Assembly: GCA_903831585.1 (NCBI GenBank)
Contig: CAIKYE010000026.1
Location: 1-5,247, forward strand
Length of the DNA stretch: 5,247 nucleotides
Direction: 5' to 3'
Origin: an uncultured Micrococcales bacterium
Lineage (GTDB): Bacteria > Actinomycetota > Actinomycetes > Actinomycetales > Microbacteriaceae
Both the position numbers and the translations under genes were made by a program. Below, in pieces: positions 1 to 5,247 of this stretch (positions are counted from its first letter, which is position 1; each line of letters starts with the position of its first letter). Under the pieces are notes generated by a model. It saw only the letters and a list, made by a program, of their open reading frames with translations. It was not told the origin of the DNA and made no database searches.

Positions 1-89
1 AGGATGAAGAGTGCGTAAAAGTGGATGCGAACAGGCCCCACTTCAAATGATGATATGTCCGGGCTGGGAATACTGCTGAAAATGTTCAT
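1..89 (-). CDS. lgt: Prolipoprotein diacylglyceryl transferase, N-terminal fragment (runs off the left edge)
   Basis: Only the first 29 codons are present, starting at ATG 89-87. They read MNIFSSIPSPDISSFEVGPV followed by RIHFYALFI. The 'IPSP...FxxGPxxIxxYAL' pattern is the typical start of Lgt, the inner-membrane enzyme that moves diacylglycerol from phosphatidylglycerol to the lipobox cysteine of prolipoproteins. The hydrophobic run at the edge is the beginning of its first membrane helix. The start is well supported: an AGGAG lies five bases upstream, inside the end of trpA, and only two bases separate the trpA stop from this ATG. lgt directly after trpA is also the order in Mycobacterium, so position and sequence agree. 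The catalytic region lies outside the window and cannot be checked. Confidence 0.9.
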   Translation of the reverse strand, partial: MNIFSSIPSPDISSFEVGPVRIHFYALFI

Positions 90-91
90 CT

Positions 92-874
92 TCACTCCTG
101 AATCGACTTAAGTTCTTGAACCTTGCGCTTTACTGCAGCAATTCCACCTTCAGCATAGGCTCGCACAAAAACCGAGCCGACGATTGCCGCGTCTGCGTAG
201 CTGTTGACTTCTGCGACTTGCTCTGAGGTGCTAATTCCAATTCCTACTGCTGCCAGTTGTCCGGTTTCCGAGTCACGAACCTTAGACACGACGGTGCGAG
301 CCAAGGCATCCAGTTCTTCTCTCGCTCCGGTTATGCCCATGGTTGAGACGGCGTAGGTGAATCCGCGACTTAGTTTGCAAGCATTGGTGACTCGCTCTGC
401 AGAAGAAGATGGAGTTGCTAGAAAAATCCGATCGAGCTCAAGCCGATCCGATATTTCCAACCATTCACCTGCCTCATCGGGAATCAGGTCGGGAGTTATA
501 AGGCCGACTCCCCCAGCATTACGCACCTCGATAGCAAACTTCTCTATTCCAAACTGCATTATTGGATTCCAGTAAGACATCACCAAGACCGGAGTGTCTA
601 CAGCAGAGGTGATCTTCTTCAGTGCGTCAAATGTTTGTGAGAGCTTGAAGCCCTGTTCCAGCGCCTGCTGGGTCGCCTCCTGAATCACTATTCCATCCAT
701 AACTGGATCGCTGTAAGGAATGCCAAGCTCGAGAACATCGACACCGCTTCGGCACATCTCAATTGCTACATCGATAGATTCTTTGACGGTTGGGTATCCC
801 AATGGAAAGTAGCCGATCAGATTCGGTTGACCAAGGTTGATGTTGGCCTGCAGTGTTTGGGCGGTTTTCGACAT
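92..874 (-). CDS. trpA: Tryptophan synthase alpha chain
   Basis: TrpA cleaves indole-3-glycerol phosphate to indole and glyceraldehyde-3-phosphate and channels the indole to TrpB in the cytosolic alpha2-beta2 complex. The 260-residue length is normal for this TIM-barrel family. Visible motifs are LIGYFPLGYP (residues 19-28), LELGIPYSDPVMDG (48-61) with the two catalytic acids E49 and D60, MSYWNP (99-104), LITPDLIPDE (125-134), STMGITGAR (177-185) and GIGIS (211-215). The last three are in their usual phosphate-binding and loop positions, and the wording is the actinobacterial variant rather than the enterobacterial one. The ATG lies two bases after the trpB stop and has only a weak GAG upstream, so translation is probably coupled to trpB. 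No domain is missing and no frameshift is seen. Confidence 0.97.
   Translation of the reverse strand: MSKTAQTLQANINLGQPNLIGYFPLGYPTVKESIDVAIEMCRSGVDVLELGIPYSDPVMDGIVIQEATQQALEQGFKLSQTFDALKKITSAVDTPVLVMSYWNPIMQFGIEKFAIEVRNAGGVGLITPDLIPDEAGEWLEISDRLELDRIFLATPSSSAERVTNACKLSRGFTYAVSTMGITGAREELDALARTVVSKVRDSETGQLAAVGIGISTSEQVAEVNSYADAAIVGSVFVRAYAEGGIAAVKRKVQELKSIQE
95..99 (-). promoter_or_regulatory. Ribosome binding site of lgt (AGGAG)
   Basis: The minus strand reads CAGGAGTGAAGATG across the trpA stop and the lgt start. AGGAG is five bases from the ATG and is embedded in the last trpA codons. It is one of only two strong Shine-Dalgarno matches in the window, and suggests lgt can recruit ribosomes independently of trpA translation. 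Confidence 0.7.
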
Positions 875-876
875 GA

Positions 877-2073
877 CTAACTCAGGTATCCAAAGTACTT
901 GGCAGCGGTTTCCATGTCTTTATCGCCGCGACCACTGAGGTTTATAAGGACGCTAGAACCGGGTGCTAGCTCTTTCGCAATCTTTAAGGTTCCGGCCAGA
1001 GCGTGTGCGGTTTCTATTGCCGCGATTATGCCCTCGGTTTGAGCCAAGAGTTTTAGTGCTTGCATAGCCTCGTCGTCGCTTATTCCTCGGTACTGGGCTC
1101 GCCCCAAGTCTTTCAACCAGGAATGCTCTGGTCCAACTCCTGGGTAGTCGAGGCCTGCCGAGATCGAGTGACTCTCGATTGTTTGTCCATCTTCGTCTTG
1201 CAACAGATAACTTCTAGCCCCGTGCAACACGCCTGGCTTGCCAAAGTTCAGCGTTGCCGCATGCTTGTTGGTGTTCATGCCTTCGCCAGCTGCTTCGAAG
1301 CCATAGAGCGCAACCGATTCGTCATCGAGAAAAGCGTGAAACAGACCAATGGCGTTAGATCCGCCGCCAACACAGGCCGCTAACGCGGTTGGAAGAAAAC
1401 CGAATTCCGCGAGCATTTGCTCTCGTGCCTCGTAGCCGATAACGCTATGAAAATCTCTCACCATGGTAGGAAACGGGTGCGGTCCGGCAACAGTGCCTTG
1501 CAGGTAATGGGTTGAATCCACGTTGGCTACCCAATCGCGAAGCGCTTCGTTGATTGCATCCTTCAGGGTTCGGCTTCCGGTTTTTACCGAGACAACCTCC
1601 GCTCCAAGAAGTTTCATGCGAGCAACATTGAGAGCTTGTCGTTCGGTGTCGACCTCTCCCATGTAGACGACGCAATCGAGACCAAATAGCGCAGCCGCGG
1701 TTGCCGAAGCAACACCGTGTTGACCCGCACCGGTTTCGGCAATTATTCGCTTCTTGCCCATCCGTTTGGCTAGAAGTGCTTGACCGAGAACATTGTTGAT
1801 CTTGTGTGATCCGGTGTGATTGAGGTCTTCACGTTTCAAGAACACTCGGATGTCGCCAGCATGGCTGGCAAACCTAGGCACCTCTGTGATTATTGAAGGC
1901 CGCCCGGTGTAGGTTCGGTGCAGTTCAGAGAGTTCTGTCTTGAAACCTTCGTCAGCTTTGGCCTGCGCGTAGGTTTGCTCAAGTTCATCAAGAGCAGCGA
2001 TCAGACTCTCGGGCACAAAACGCCCACCATACTCGCCAAAGTATGGCCCAGTTTGGTCGCGAAGATTTGACAT
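877..2073 (-). CDS. trpB: Tryptophan synthase beta chain
   Basis: TrpB is the PLP enzyme that condenses indole with L-serine to give L-tryptophan. The 398-residue protein has the standard start [20 protein letters not shown] (5-24). It also has the PLP lysine K91 in HTGSHKINN (86-94), the catalytic glutamate E113 in AETGAGQHG (112-120), the phosphate-binding GGGSNA (236-241), and SGRGDKD (380-386), whose serine S380 faces the PLP ring nitrogen. It is a canonical TrpB1 partner of TrpA, not the longer stand-alone TrpB2 type. One small departure is [12 protein letters not shown] (349-360), where I would expect IPAIES. The ATG at 2073 fits the family N-terminus. Upstream there is only a weak, distant GGCGAG that sits in a possible small hairpin at the trpC junction. 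Confidence 0.98.
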   Translation of the reverse strand: MSNLRDQTGPYFGEYGGRFVPESLIAALDELEQTYAQAKADEGFKTELSELHRTYTGRPSIITEVPRFASHAGDIRVFLKREDLNHTGSHKINNVLGQALLAKRMGKKRIIAETGAGQHGVASATAAALFGLDCVVYMGEVDTERQALNVARMKLLGAEVVSVKTGSRTLKDAINEALRDWVANVDSTHYLQGTVAGPHPFPTMVRDFHSVIGYEAREQMLAEFGFLPTALAACVGGGSNAIGLFHAFLDDESVALYGFEAAGEGMNTNKHAATLNFGKPGVLHGARSYLLQDEDGQTIESHSISAGLDYPGVGPEHSWLKDLGRAQYRGISDDEAMQALKLLAQTEGIIAAIETAHALAGTLKIAKELAPGSSVLINLSGRGDKDMETAAKYFGYLS

Positions 2074-2080
2074 TAGTAAA

Positions 2081-2098
2081 GTCTATTCTCGCCTAGAC
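2081..2098 (-). promoter_or_regulatory. Possible small hairpin over the trpC stop and trpB ribosome binding region
   Basis: On the minus strand GTCTA and TAGAC form a perfect 5-base inverted repeat around the 8-base loop GGCGAGAA. The trpC stop codon TAG spans the stem and loop, and the only purine-rich Shine-Dalgarno-like sequence before trpB is in the loop. The right arm ends seven bases before the trpB ATG. A five-pair stem is weak and could be chance. There is no T-run after it, so it is not a terminator. Confidence 0.25.
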
Positions 2099-2863
2099 CG
2101 AGGTGAATTCACGAAGCAACTGTTCAGCATTCCCGGTGACCAGAGCTTCACCAACCAGAACCACATCGGCACCCTCGGTTCGATACTTGCGCACGTCTTC
2201 GATGTTCCTCACGGCGCTCTCGGCAACCCTTATCGAGTCTTCAGGTATCAAGTGAGAGAGTTTCGCGAACAGGTCTCGGTCGGTTTCGAAGGTGCTTAGA
2301 TCGCGAGCGTTAATTCCAATCAGCTTCGCGCCTATGTCCACCGCAGTTTTCACTTCTACTTCGCTGTGGGTCTCAACCAAAACTCCGAGTTCTAGTTCGC
2401 GAGCAAAATTTGCCAACCGGTTCAGCTCTGTTTTCTCCAAACCAGCGACAATCAAGAGGATCATGTCGGCACCAAAGGCCCGAGCTTCTAGAATCTGATA
2501 CTCGCTTGAAATGAAGTCTTTTCGAAGCAGAGGAACCCGTACGGCTGCCCTAGCGCTTTGAAGATCCTCTAAGCTGCCTTTGAATCCGTGCTTCTCTGTC
2601 AATACCGAGATTGCACTTGCACCGGCATTTGCATAACTTAATGCAAGGGCGGCGACGTCTTCGATTGGGCTCAGGTCACCTTTAGAGGGACTAGCGCGCT
2701 TAATTTCTGCGAGCACCTTAATGTTCGCGCCTCGCGCGAGAGCTTTGTAGCTGTCGACCGTTGATGGCATTTTTGCGATAAGCCGTTCGAGACCAGCACT
2801 GTCTAGTGTTTGGGCTCTCAAGTTAGCGTCTTCGAGTGCGCCAGCGTAAAGCCCCTCAAGCAC
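2093..2863 (-). CDS. trpC: Indole-3-glycerol phosphate synthase, GTG start
   Basis: TrpC closes the ring of carboxyphenylamino-deoxyribulose phosphate, with loss of CO2 and water, to give indole-3-glycerol phosphate. From the GTG at 2863 it is 256 residues, the normal length of a single-domain TrpC. Family active-site residues are all visible: E53 and K55 in AEIKRASPSKG, K114 in LLRKDF, E164 in VETHS, N185 in INARDL and E215-S216 in AESAV. The frame stays open upstream to 3040, but those 59 extra codons are a shadow of the neighbouring small gene and resemble no TrpC. The GTG shares its first base with the last base of the upstream stop (TAGTG), the family N-terminus (VLEGLYAGALED) begins right there, and AAAGAG lies six bases upstream. 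There is no TrpF domain. The protein contains no tryptophan at all. Confidence 0.96.
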   Translation of the reverse strand: MLEGLYAGALEDANLRAQTLDSAGLERLIAKMPSTVDSYKALARGANIKVLAEIKRASPSKGDLSPIEDVAALALSYANAGASAISVLTEKHGFKGSLEDLQSARAAVRVPLLRKDFISSEYQILEARAFGADMILLIVAGLEKTELNRLANFARELELGVLVETHSEVEVKTAVDIGAKLIGINARDLSTFETDRDLFAKLSHLIPEDSIRVAESAVRNIEDVRKYRTEGADVVLVGEALVTGNAEQLLREFTSV

Positions 2864-3087
2864 TAGTGACTCTTTGTTTTTCTGCCACCCTTGCCATAGC
2901 CAGCCTTTTTCAAAGCGAAGCCGGCGATAAGTCCGCCTGCGGTGAGCGCAACCGATGCCCAAACCAGAAGGCTGCTGCCGAACCAAACACCAGCCGTTGC
3001 CGCGACCGATGCGAGCATTATTGCCGAAACGGTAACCCAAGCGGCAACTGTGTCGCCGTGACCTAGTTCTGTGTTGTTTGCCGACAT
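2863..3087 (-). CDS. HGxxPAAW-type small membrane protein (DUF6704-like), function unknown
   Basis: This is a 74-residue protein of an uncharacterised actinobacterial family that I recognise by its layout. It has a short polar N-terminus, a signature here reading HGDTVAAW (residues 10-17), and two hydrophobic segments at about 14-36 and 39-59. It ends in a basic tail, KKAGYGKGGRKTKSH, that is typical of the group. The signature proline is replaced by valine (V14, codon GTT). Three tryptophans (17, 35, 43) are a high share for its size. An in-frame TTG at 3105 would add six residues, but the ATG at 3087 has AGAGAGG five bases upstream and starts MSANN, so I prefer it. The stop shares one base with the trpC GTG, so the two are probably translationally coupled. 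No enzymatic function can be assigned; a small regulator or partner of the adjacent membrane protein is only a guess. Confidence 0.85.
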   Translation of the reverse strand: MSANNTELGHGDTVAAWVTVSAIMLASVAATAGVWFGSSLLVWASVALTAGGLIAGFALKKAGYGKGGRKTKSH

Positions 3088-3092
3088 GTCAG

Positions 3093-3099
3093 CCTCTCT
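3093..3099 (-). promoter_or_regulatory. Ribosome binding site of the HGxxPAAW-type gene (AGAGAGG)
   Basis: AGAGAGG ends five bases before the ATG at 3087, in the 38-base gap after the upstream membrane protein gene. It decides the start, favouring the ATG over the in-frame TTG at 3105, which lies upstream of this site. Confidence 0.65.
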
Positions 3100-3126
3100 G
3101 TTCAAGCCAATTCTATCTTCGCTGGG

Positions 3127-3702
3127 CTAATGTCGCTGATCATCCCAAAGCTCAATTGGATCCTTTGGTCGCTTGCTCGCCGACTTAGCTGCGCTGGTGC
3201 TGGATTGCTGCTGCGAAGTTGCCGCCCGGTCCTGGTTCGACCAATTTTCAGACAGACGCATCATCCAAATTGAGAATGCGAACGAAACCAACGTGCAGAG
3301 TGCCCATAAGACAACAAAAATGCTCGAGGCTATGTCGATTGACTGCAAACCGTGGGTATTTGCGATGCCTGTCAACCGATCGAGCTGCCCGTCAAGCGCA
3401 GAGATGTCCTTGTTTAGTGCCATCGGCAACACCGCCAAGAGTGCTCCGAGGCTCGAAATTGCAAGAATAGCCAAGGCTATCCTGCGGGTTCTTGACGTCG
3501 AAATAGCAACTATCGAAAGTGCTGCGAGGTTGAGCAGTGATAGTGAGGCCGCAGCCGGATACGCTGAGGCGCCGTCGAAAGCGCCCAATTCAACAGCTGA
3601 GCCGTCAGCAATCATCGAGATGTCGAACCAAGTTTGCGAAAGTGAAACAAGAGCGAGAAGCTGCAGAGCTAGGGCGATGGCCAGAGACTTGGATCTATTC
3701 AT
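3127..3702 (-). CDS. Trp-operon conserved membrane protein (Trp_oprn_chp type), function unknown
   Basis: The 191-residue protein sits directly after trpE, as the Trp_oprn_chp (TIGR02234-type) family does in many Actinobacteria, including Rv1610 of M. tuberculosis. Four hydrophobic segments are visible at about residues 6-22, 48-68, 74-94 and 126-148. The family-like SLSQTWFDI (20-28) follows the first helix, and a segment with many charged and polar residues (97-125) lies between helices 3 and 4. The tail (149-191) is rich in Ser, Gln and Lys and ends in DPIELWDDQRH, resembling the short acidic Trp-containing tail I recall in relatives. Its ATG lies within the last codons of trpE (8-base overlap, frame shifted) and has no good Shine-Dalgarno, so translation likely depends on ribosomes finishing trpE. 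The role is unknown. Transport or sensing of tryptophan or a precursor has only positional support. Confidence 0.9.
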   Translation of the reverse strand: MNRSKSLAIALALQLLALVSLSQTWFDISMIADGSAVELGAFDGASAYPAAASLSLLNLAALSIVAISTSRTRRIALAILAISSLGALLAVLPMALNKDISALDGQLDRLTGIANTHGLQSIDIASSIFVVLWALCTLVSFAFSIWMMRLSENWSNQDRAATSQQQSSTSAAKSASKRPKDPIELWDDQRH

Positions 3703-5218
3703 TGATGATTCGCATGCTGTTGGCGGCAGAAATGGCGGTCAGCGTCGCCTTTGCCTTATTCAAGGTCTCTTCATATTCCGATTGCGGGTTTGAATCTAGG
3801 ACTATTCCAGCACCGGCTTGAACGTGCGCCATTGAATCTCGGATGAATGCAGTTCGTATTGCAATTGCTAGATCGGCATTACCGGCGAAGTCGAAGTAAC
3901 CAACTACCCCGCCGAATAGGCCACGGTTCGACGGCTCGAGCGCTTCGATTATTTCAAGAGCTTTTGGTTTTGGCGCGCCGCTCAAAGTTCCCGCTGGAAA
4001 CGTTGCTCTAAAGACATCAATCACAGATTGACCAGCTCGCAACTTGCCAGTCACGGTAGAAACCAGATGCATTATGTGACTGAAGCGGCGAATTTGCATG
4101 AATTCGTTGACTTCAACTGTTTGTGGTTCGCACACCTTGAGCAAATCGTTGCGCGCAAGGTCAACCAGCATTAGATGCTCTGCGGTTTCCTTCGTATCTC
4201 TCATGAGGCTCTCTGCCAAATTGTTGTCTTCTTCGGTGTTCGAAGATCTCGGTCTTGATCCCGCTATCGGGTGCATTTTCACATCGCGGCCAGAAACCGT
4301 TACCAAAGCCTCTGGCGACGAACCAACCACTGCAAATTCTCCAGCCGAGTCGTGAAGATTGAGTAAGTACATATAAGGGCTTGGATTTATTGAGCGAAGC
4401 ACTCGATAGCAGTCAAGCGCTGATGCGGTTACCGGGGCATCGAATCGTTGCGACAAAACAACCTGAAAGACGTCACCCTTCTCGACGTGCCGTTTTGCCT
4501 TCTCAACAGCGTCGAGGAATTCAACCTCGGTGCTGCGATTCGCTGTCTTTGCGATTGTTTCAAAACTTAGGTCAGCCAAAAATGGCACGTTCGGCTTCAA
4601 AAGTCCGACCTTCATTTTGTTAAGCCGCTCTTTTGCGTTGGTATAGCTAAGTTCGAGAGCTTCGCCCTCGACGACAAATATGTTCGCGAGAAGTATTAGG
4701 TGACCGGTTAGATGATCGAGTATCACCATGTCAGAGACCATGGTTAGGCAGACATCAGGGCACCTGTAATCGGAACCCTTGGCTTTATCGAGGATTTCTA
4801 TTTCTCGAATCACATTCCAGCCAAGCATGCCGACCAAACCTGATGTAAGTGGCGGCAAACCCGGTAATAGGCTGGCAGGCCAAGCCGCCAGAAGGCCGCT
4901 GATGGCCGATAGCGCAGATTCCGCCAGTTTCGAACTTCCATCAGGAAATGCCGATTGATTTGATGCAGATAACCACTTCGATGTGCCATCGGAATCTTTG
5001 ATGAGGGTGCCGCGTGTATTTACACCGACGAAGCTGTATCTAGACCAGACACCTTGATCGGCAGACTCGAGAAGAAAAGTTCCCGTTCTCGCCCCGGCCA
5101 GCTTCTCGAAGACCGATAGCGGTGTCTCGCTCCCAGAAAATATGGTCTCGACAATCGGGATGATCCTGAAGTTACTCGCAAGAACCTTGACCTGCTCGAG
5201 AGTTAGCGTTGCACTCAT
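3695..5218 (-). CDS. trpE: Anthranilate synthase component I
   Basis: TrpE converts chorismate to anthranilate using ammonia supplied by a TrpG-type glutamine amidotransferase, which is not fused here and not in the window. The 507-residue protein has the N-terminal tryptophan-binding element LLES (49-52) followed by SRYSFVG (59-65), so feedback inhibition by tryptophan is expected. The chorismate-binding domain shows [11 protein letters not shown] (248-258), NPSPYM (278-283), PIAGSRPR (317-324), [12 protein letters not shown] (347-358), HIMHLVS (381-387) with the conserved catalytic-region histidine H384, [11 protein letters not shown] (407-417), GGVVGY (435-440) and [11 protein letters not shown] with EYEE (468-484). 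LLES together with MLVDLARND points to TrpE rather than PabB or isochorismate synthase. The start ATG has no Shine-Dalgarno and appears to overlap an upstream stop as ATGA. At the other end the gene overlaps the next one by 8 bases. Confidence 0.97.
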   Translation of the reverse strand: MSATLTLEQVKVLASNFRIIPIVETIFSGSETPLSVFEKLAGARTGTFLLESADQGVWSRYSFVGVNTRGTLIKDSDGTSKWLSASNQSAFPDGSSKLAESALSAISGLLAAWPASLLPGLPPLTSGLVGMLGWNVIREIEILDKAKGSDYRCPDVCLTMVSDMVILDHLTGHLILLANIFVVEGEALELSYTNAKERLNKMKVGLLKPNVPFLADLSFETIAKTANRSTEVEFLDAVEKAKRHVEKGDVFQVVLSQRFDAPVTASALDCYRVLRSINPSPYMYLLNLHDSAGEFAVVGSSPEALVTVSGRDVKMHPIAGSRPRSSNTEEDNNLAESLMRDTKETAEHLMLVDLARNDLLKVCEPQTVEVNEFMQIRRFSHIMHLVSTVTGKLRAGQSVIDVFRATFPAGTLSGAPKPKALEIIEALEPSNRGLFGGVVGYFDFAGNADLAIAIRTAFIRDSMAHVQAGAGIVLDSNPQSEYEETLNKAKATLTAISAANSMRIINE

Positions 5219-5247
5219 GCTGCTTGTGCTGCGGCACGCAAGAGCTC
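5215..5247 (-). CDS. Possible C-terminal end of an upstream gene, unidentified
   Basis: On the minus strand one frame from the window edge reads [10 protein letters not shown] and stops at TGA 5217-5215, which overlaps the trpE ATG as ATGA. That junction is typical of coupled genes in tight actinobacterial operons, and trpE shows no ribosome binding site of its own, which fits coupling. Ten codons are too few to identify a product, and an open frame this short is easily chance. In related genomes hisI often lies upstream of trpE, but nothing in these residues shows that. Confidence 0.4.
   Translation of the reverse strand, partial: ELLRAAAQAA

Noticed and set aside
87..94. Possible operon end after trpA
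   Set aside because: lgt begins two bases after the trpA stop with its own AGGAG, leaving no space for a terminator and indicating read-through.
1060..1383. Plus-strand open frame inside trpB
   Set aside because: Lies wholly within a canonical trpB with intact motifs. The translation is Cys/Arg/Val-rich and resembles no protein I know.
1538..1549. Perfect 12-base palindrome CGAAGCGCTTCG
   Set aside because: It sits in mid-trpB and encodes ordinary helix residues (EALR). No second copy was noticed and no regulatory context is present.
1445..1675. Minus-strand open frame in another frame of trpB
   Set aside because: Shadow of trpB. The Arg/Ser/Cys-rich translation is typical of a frame-shifted reading.
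3110..3115. TAGAAT (minus strand) as a -10 box for an internal promoter before the HGxxPAAW gene
   Set aside because: At 17 bases upstream the hexamer is CAGCGA, unlike TTGACA, and a five-of-six -10 match alone is expected by chance.
3173..3793. 206-codon open frame on the plus strand opposite the Trp_oprn_chp gene and the end of trpE
   Set aside because: It is longer than the gene it opposes, but it crosses two well-supported genes, has no family-like motif or membrane pattern, and shows no ribosome site I could recognise. Such antisense frames are common opposite Ala/Leu/Ser-rich coding sequence.

Overview
The window is an actinobacterial tryptophan operon, with every gene on the minus strand. 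In transcription order, from the right end of the window to the left, it holds: the last few codons of an unidentified upstream gene, trpE, a Trp-operon membrane protein (Trp_oprn_chp type), a 74-residue HGxxPAAW-type membrane protein, trpC, trpB, trpA, and the first 29 codons of lgt. The same backbone (trpE, membrane protein, trpC, trpB, trpA, lgt) is known from Mycobacterium tuberculosis. The extra small HGxxPAAW gene is what I recall from other actinobacteria such as Microbacteriaceae. Base composition looks close to 50 % GC by eye, low for that family, so a small-genome freshwater or planktonic member (Luna-type, such as Rhodoluna or Aquiluna) is a plausible but unproven source.

The packing is very tight. 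The upstream gene and trpE appear to share ATGA. trpE overlaps the membrane protein by 8 bases. A 38-base gap precedes the HGxxPAAW gene, whose stop shares one base with the GTG start of trpC. A 19-base gap separates trpC and trpB, and 2-base gaps separate trpB/trpA and trpA/lgt. There is no room for a terminator between genes, no convincing internal promoter, and no stretch of even 100 bases without a gene. The promoter and any attenuator must lie to the right of base 5247.

The enzymes cover chorismate to anthranilate (TrpE, which needs a TrpG subunit encoded elsewhere), CdRP to indole-glycerol phosphate (TrpC), and indole-glycerol phosphate plus serine to tryptophan (TrpA/TrpB). trpD, trpG and trpF are not here. 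In Actinobacteria the TrpF step is normally done by the bifunctional HisA/PriA enzyme. All four enzymes retain their recognisable catalytic residues.

Most of the window is ordinary core metabolism. The part worth a second look is the pair of uncharacterised membrane proteins between trpE and trpC. They are about five times richer in Trp codons than the enzymes around them, and the smaller one departs from its own signature motif. No mobile element, CRISPR, RNA gene or defence system is visible.
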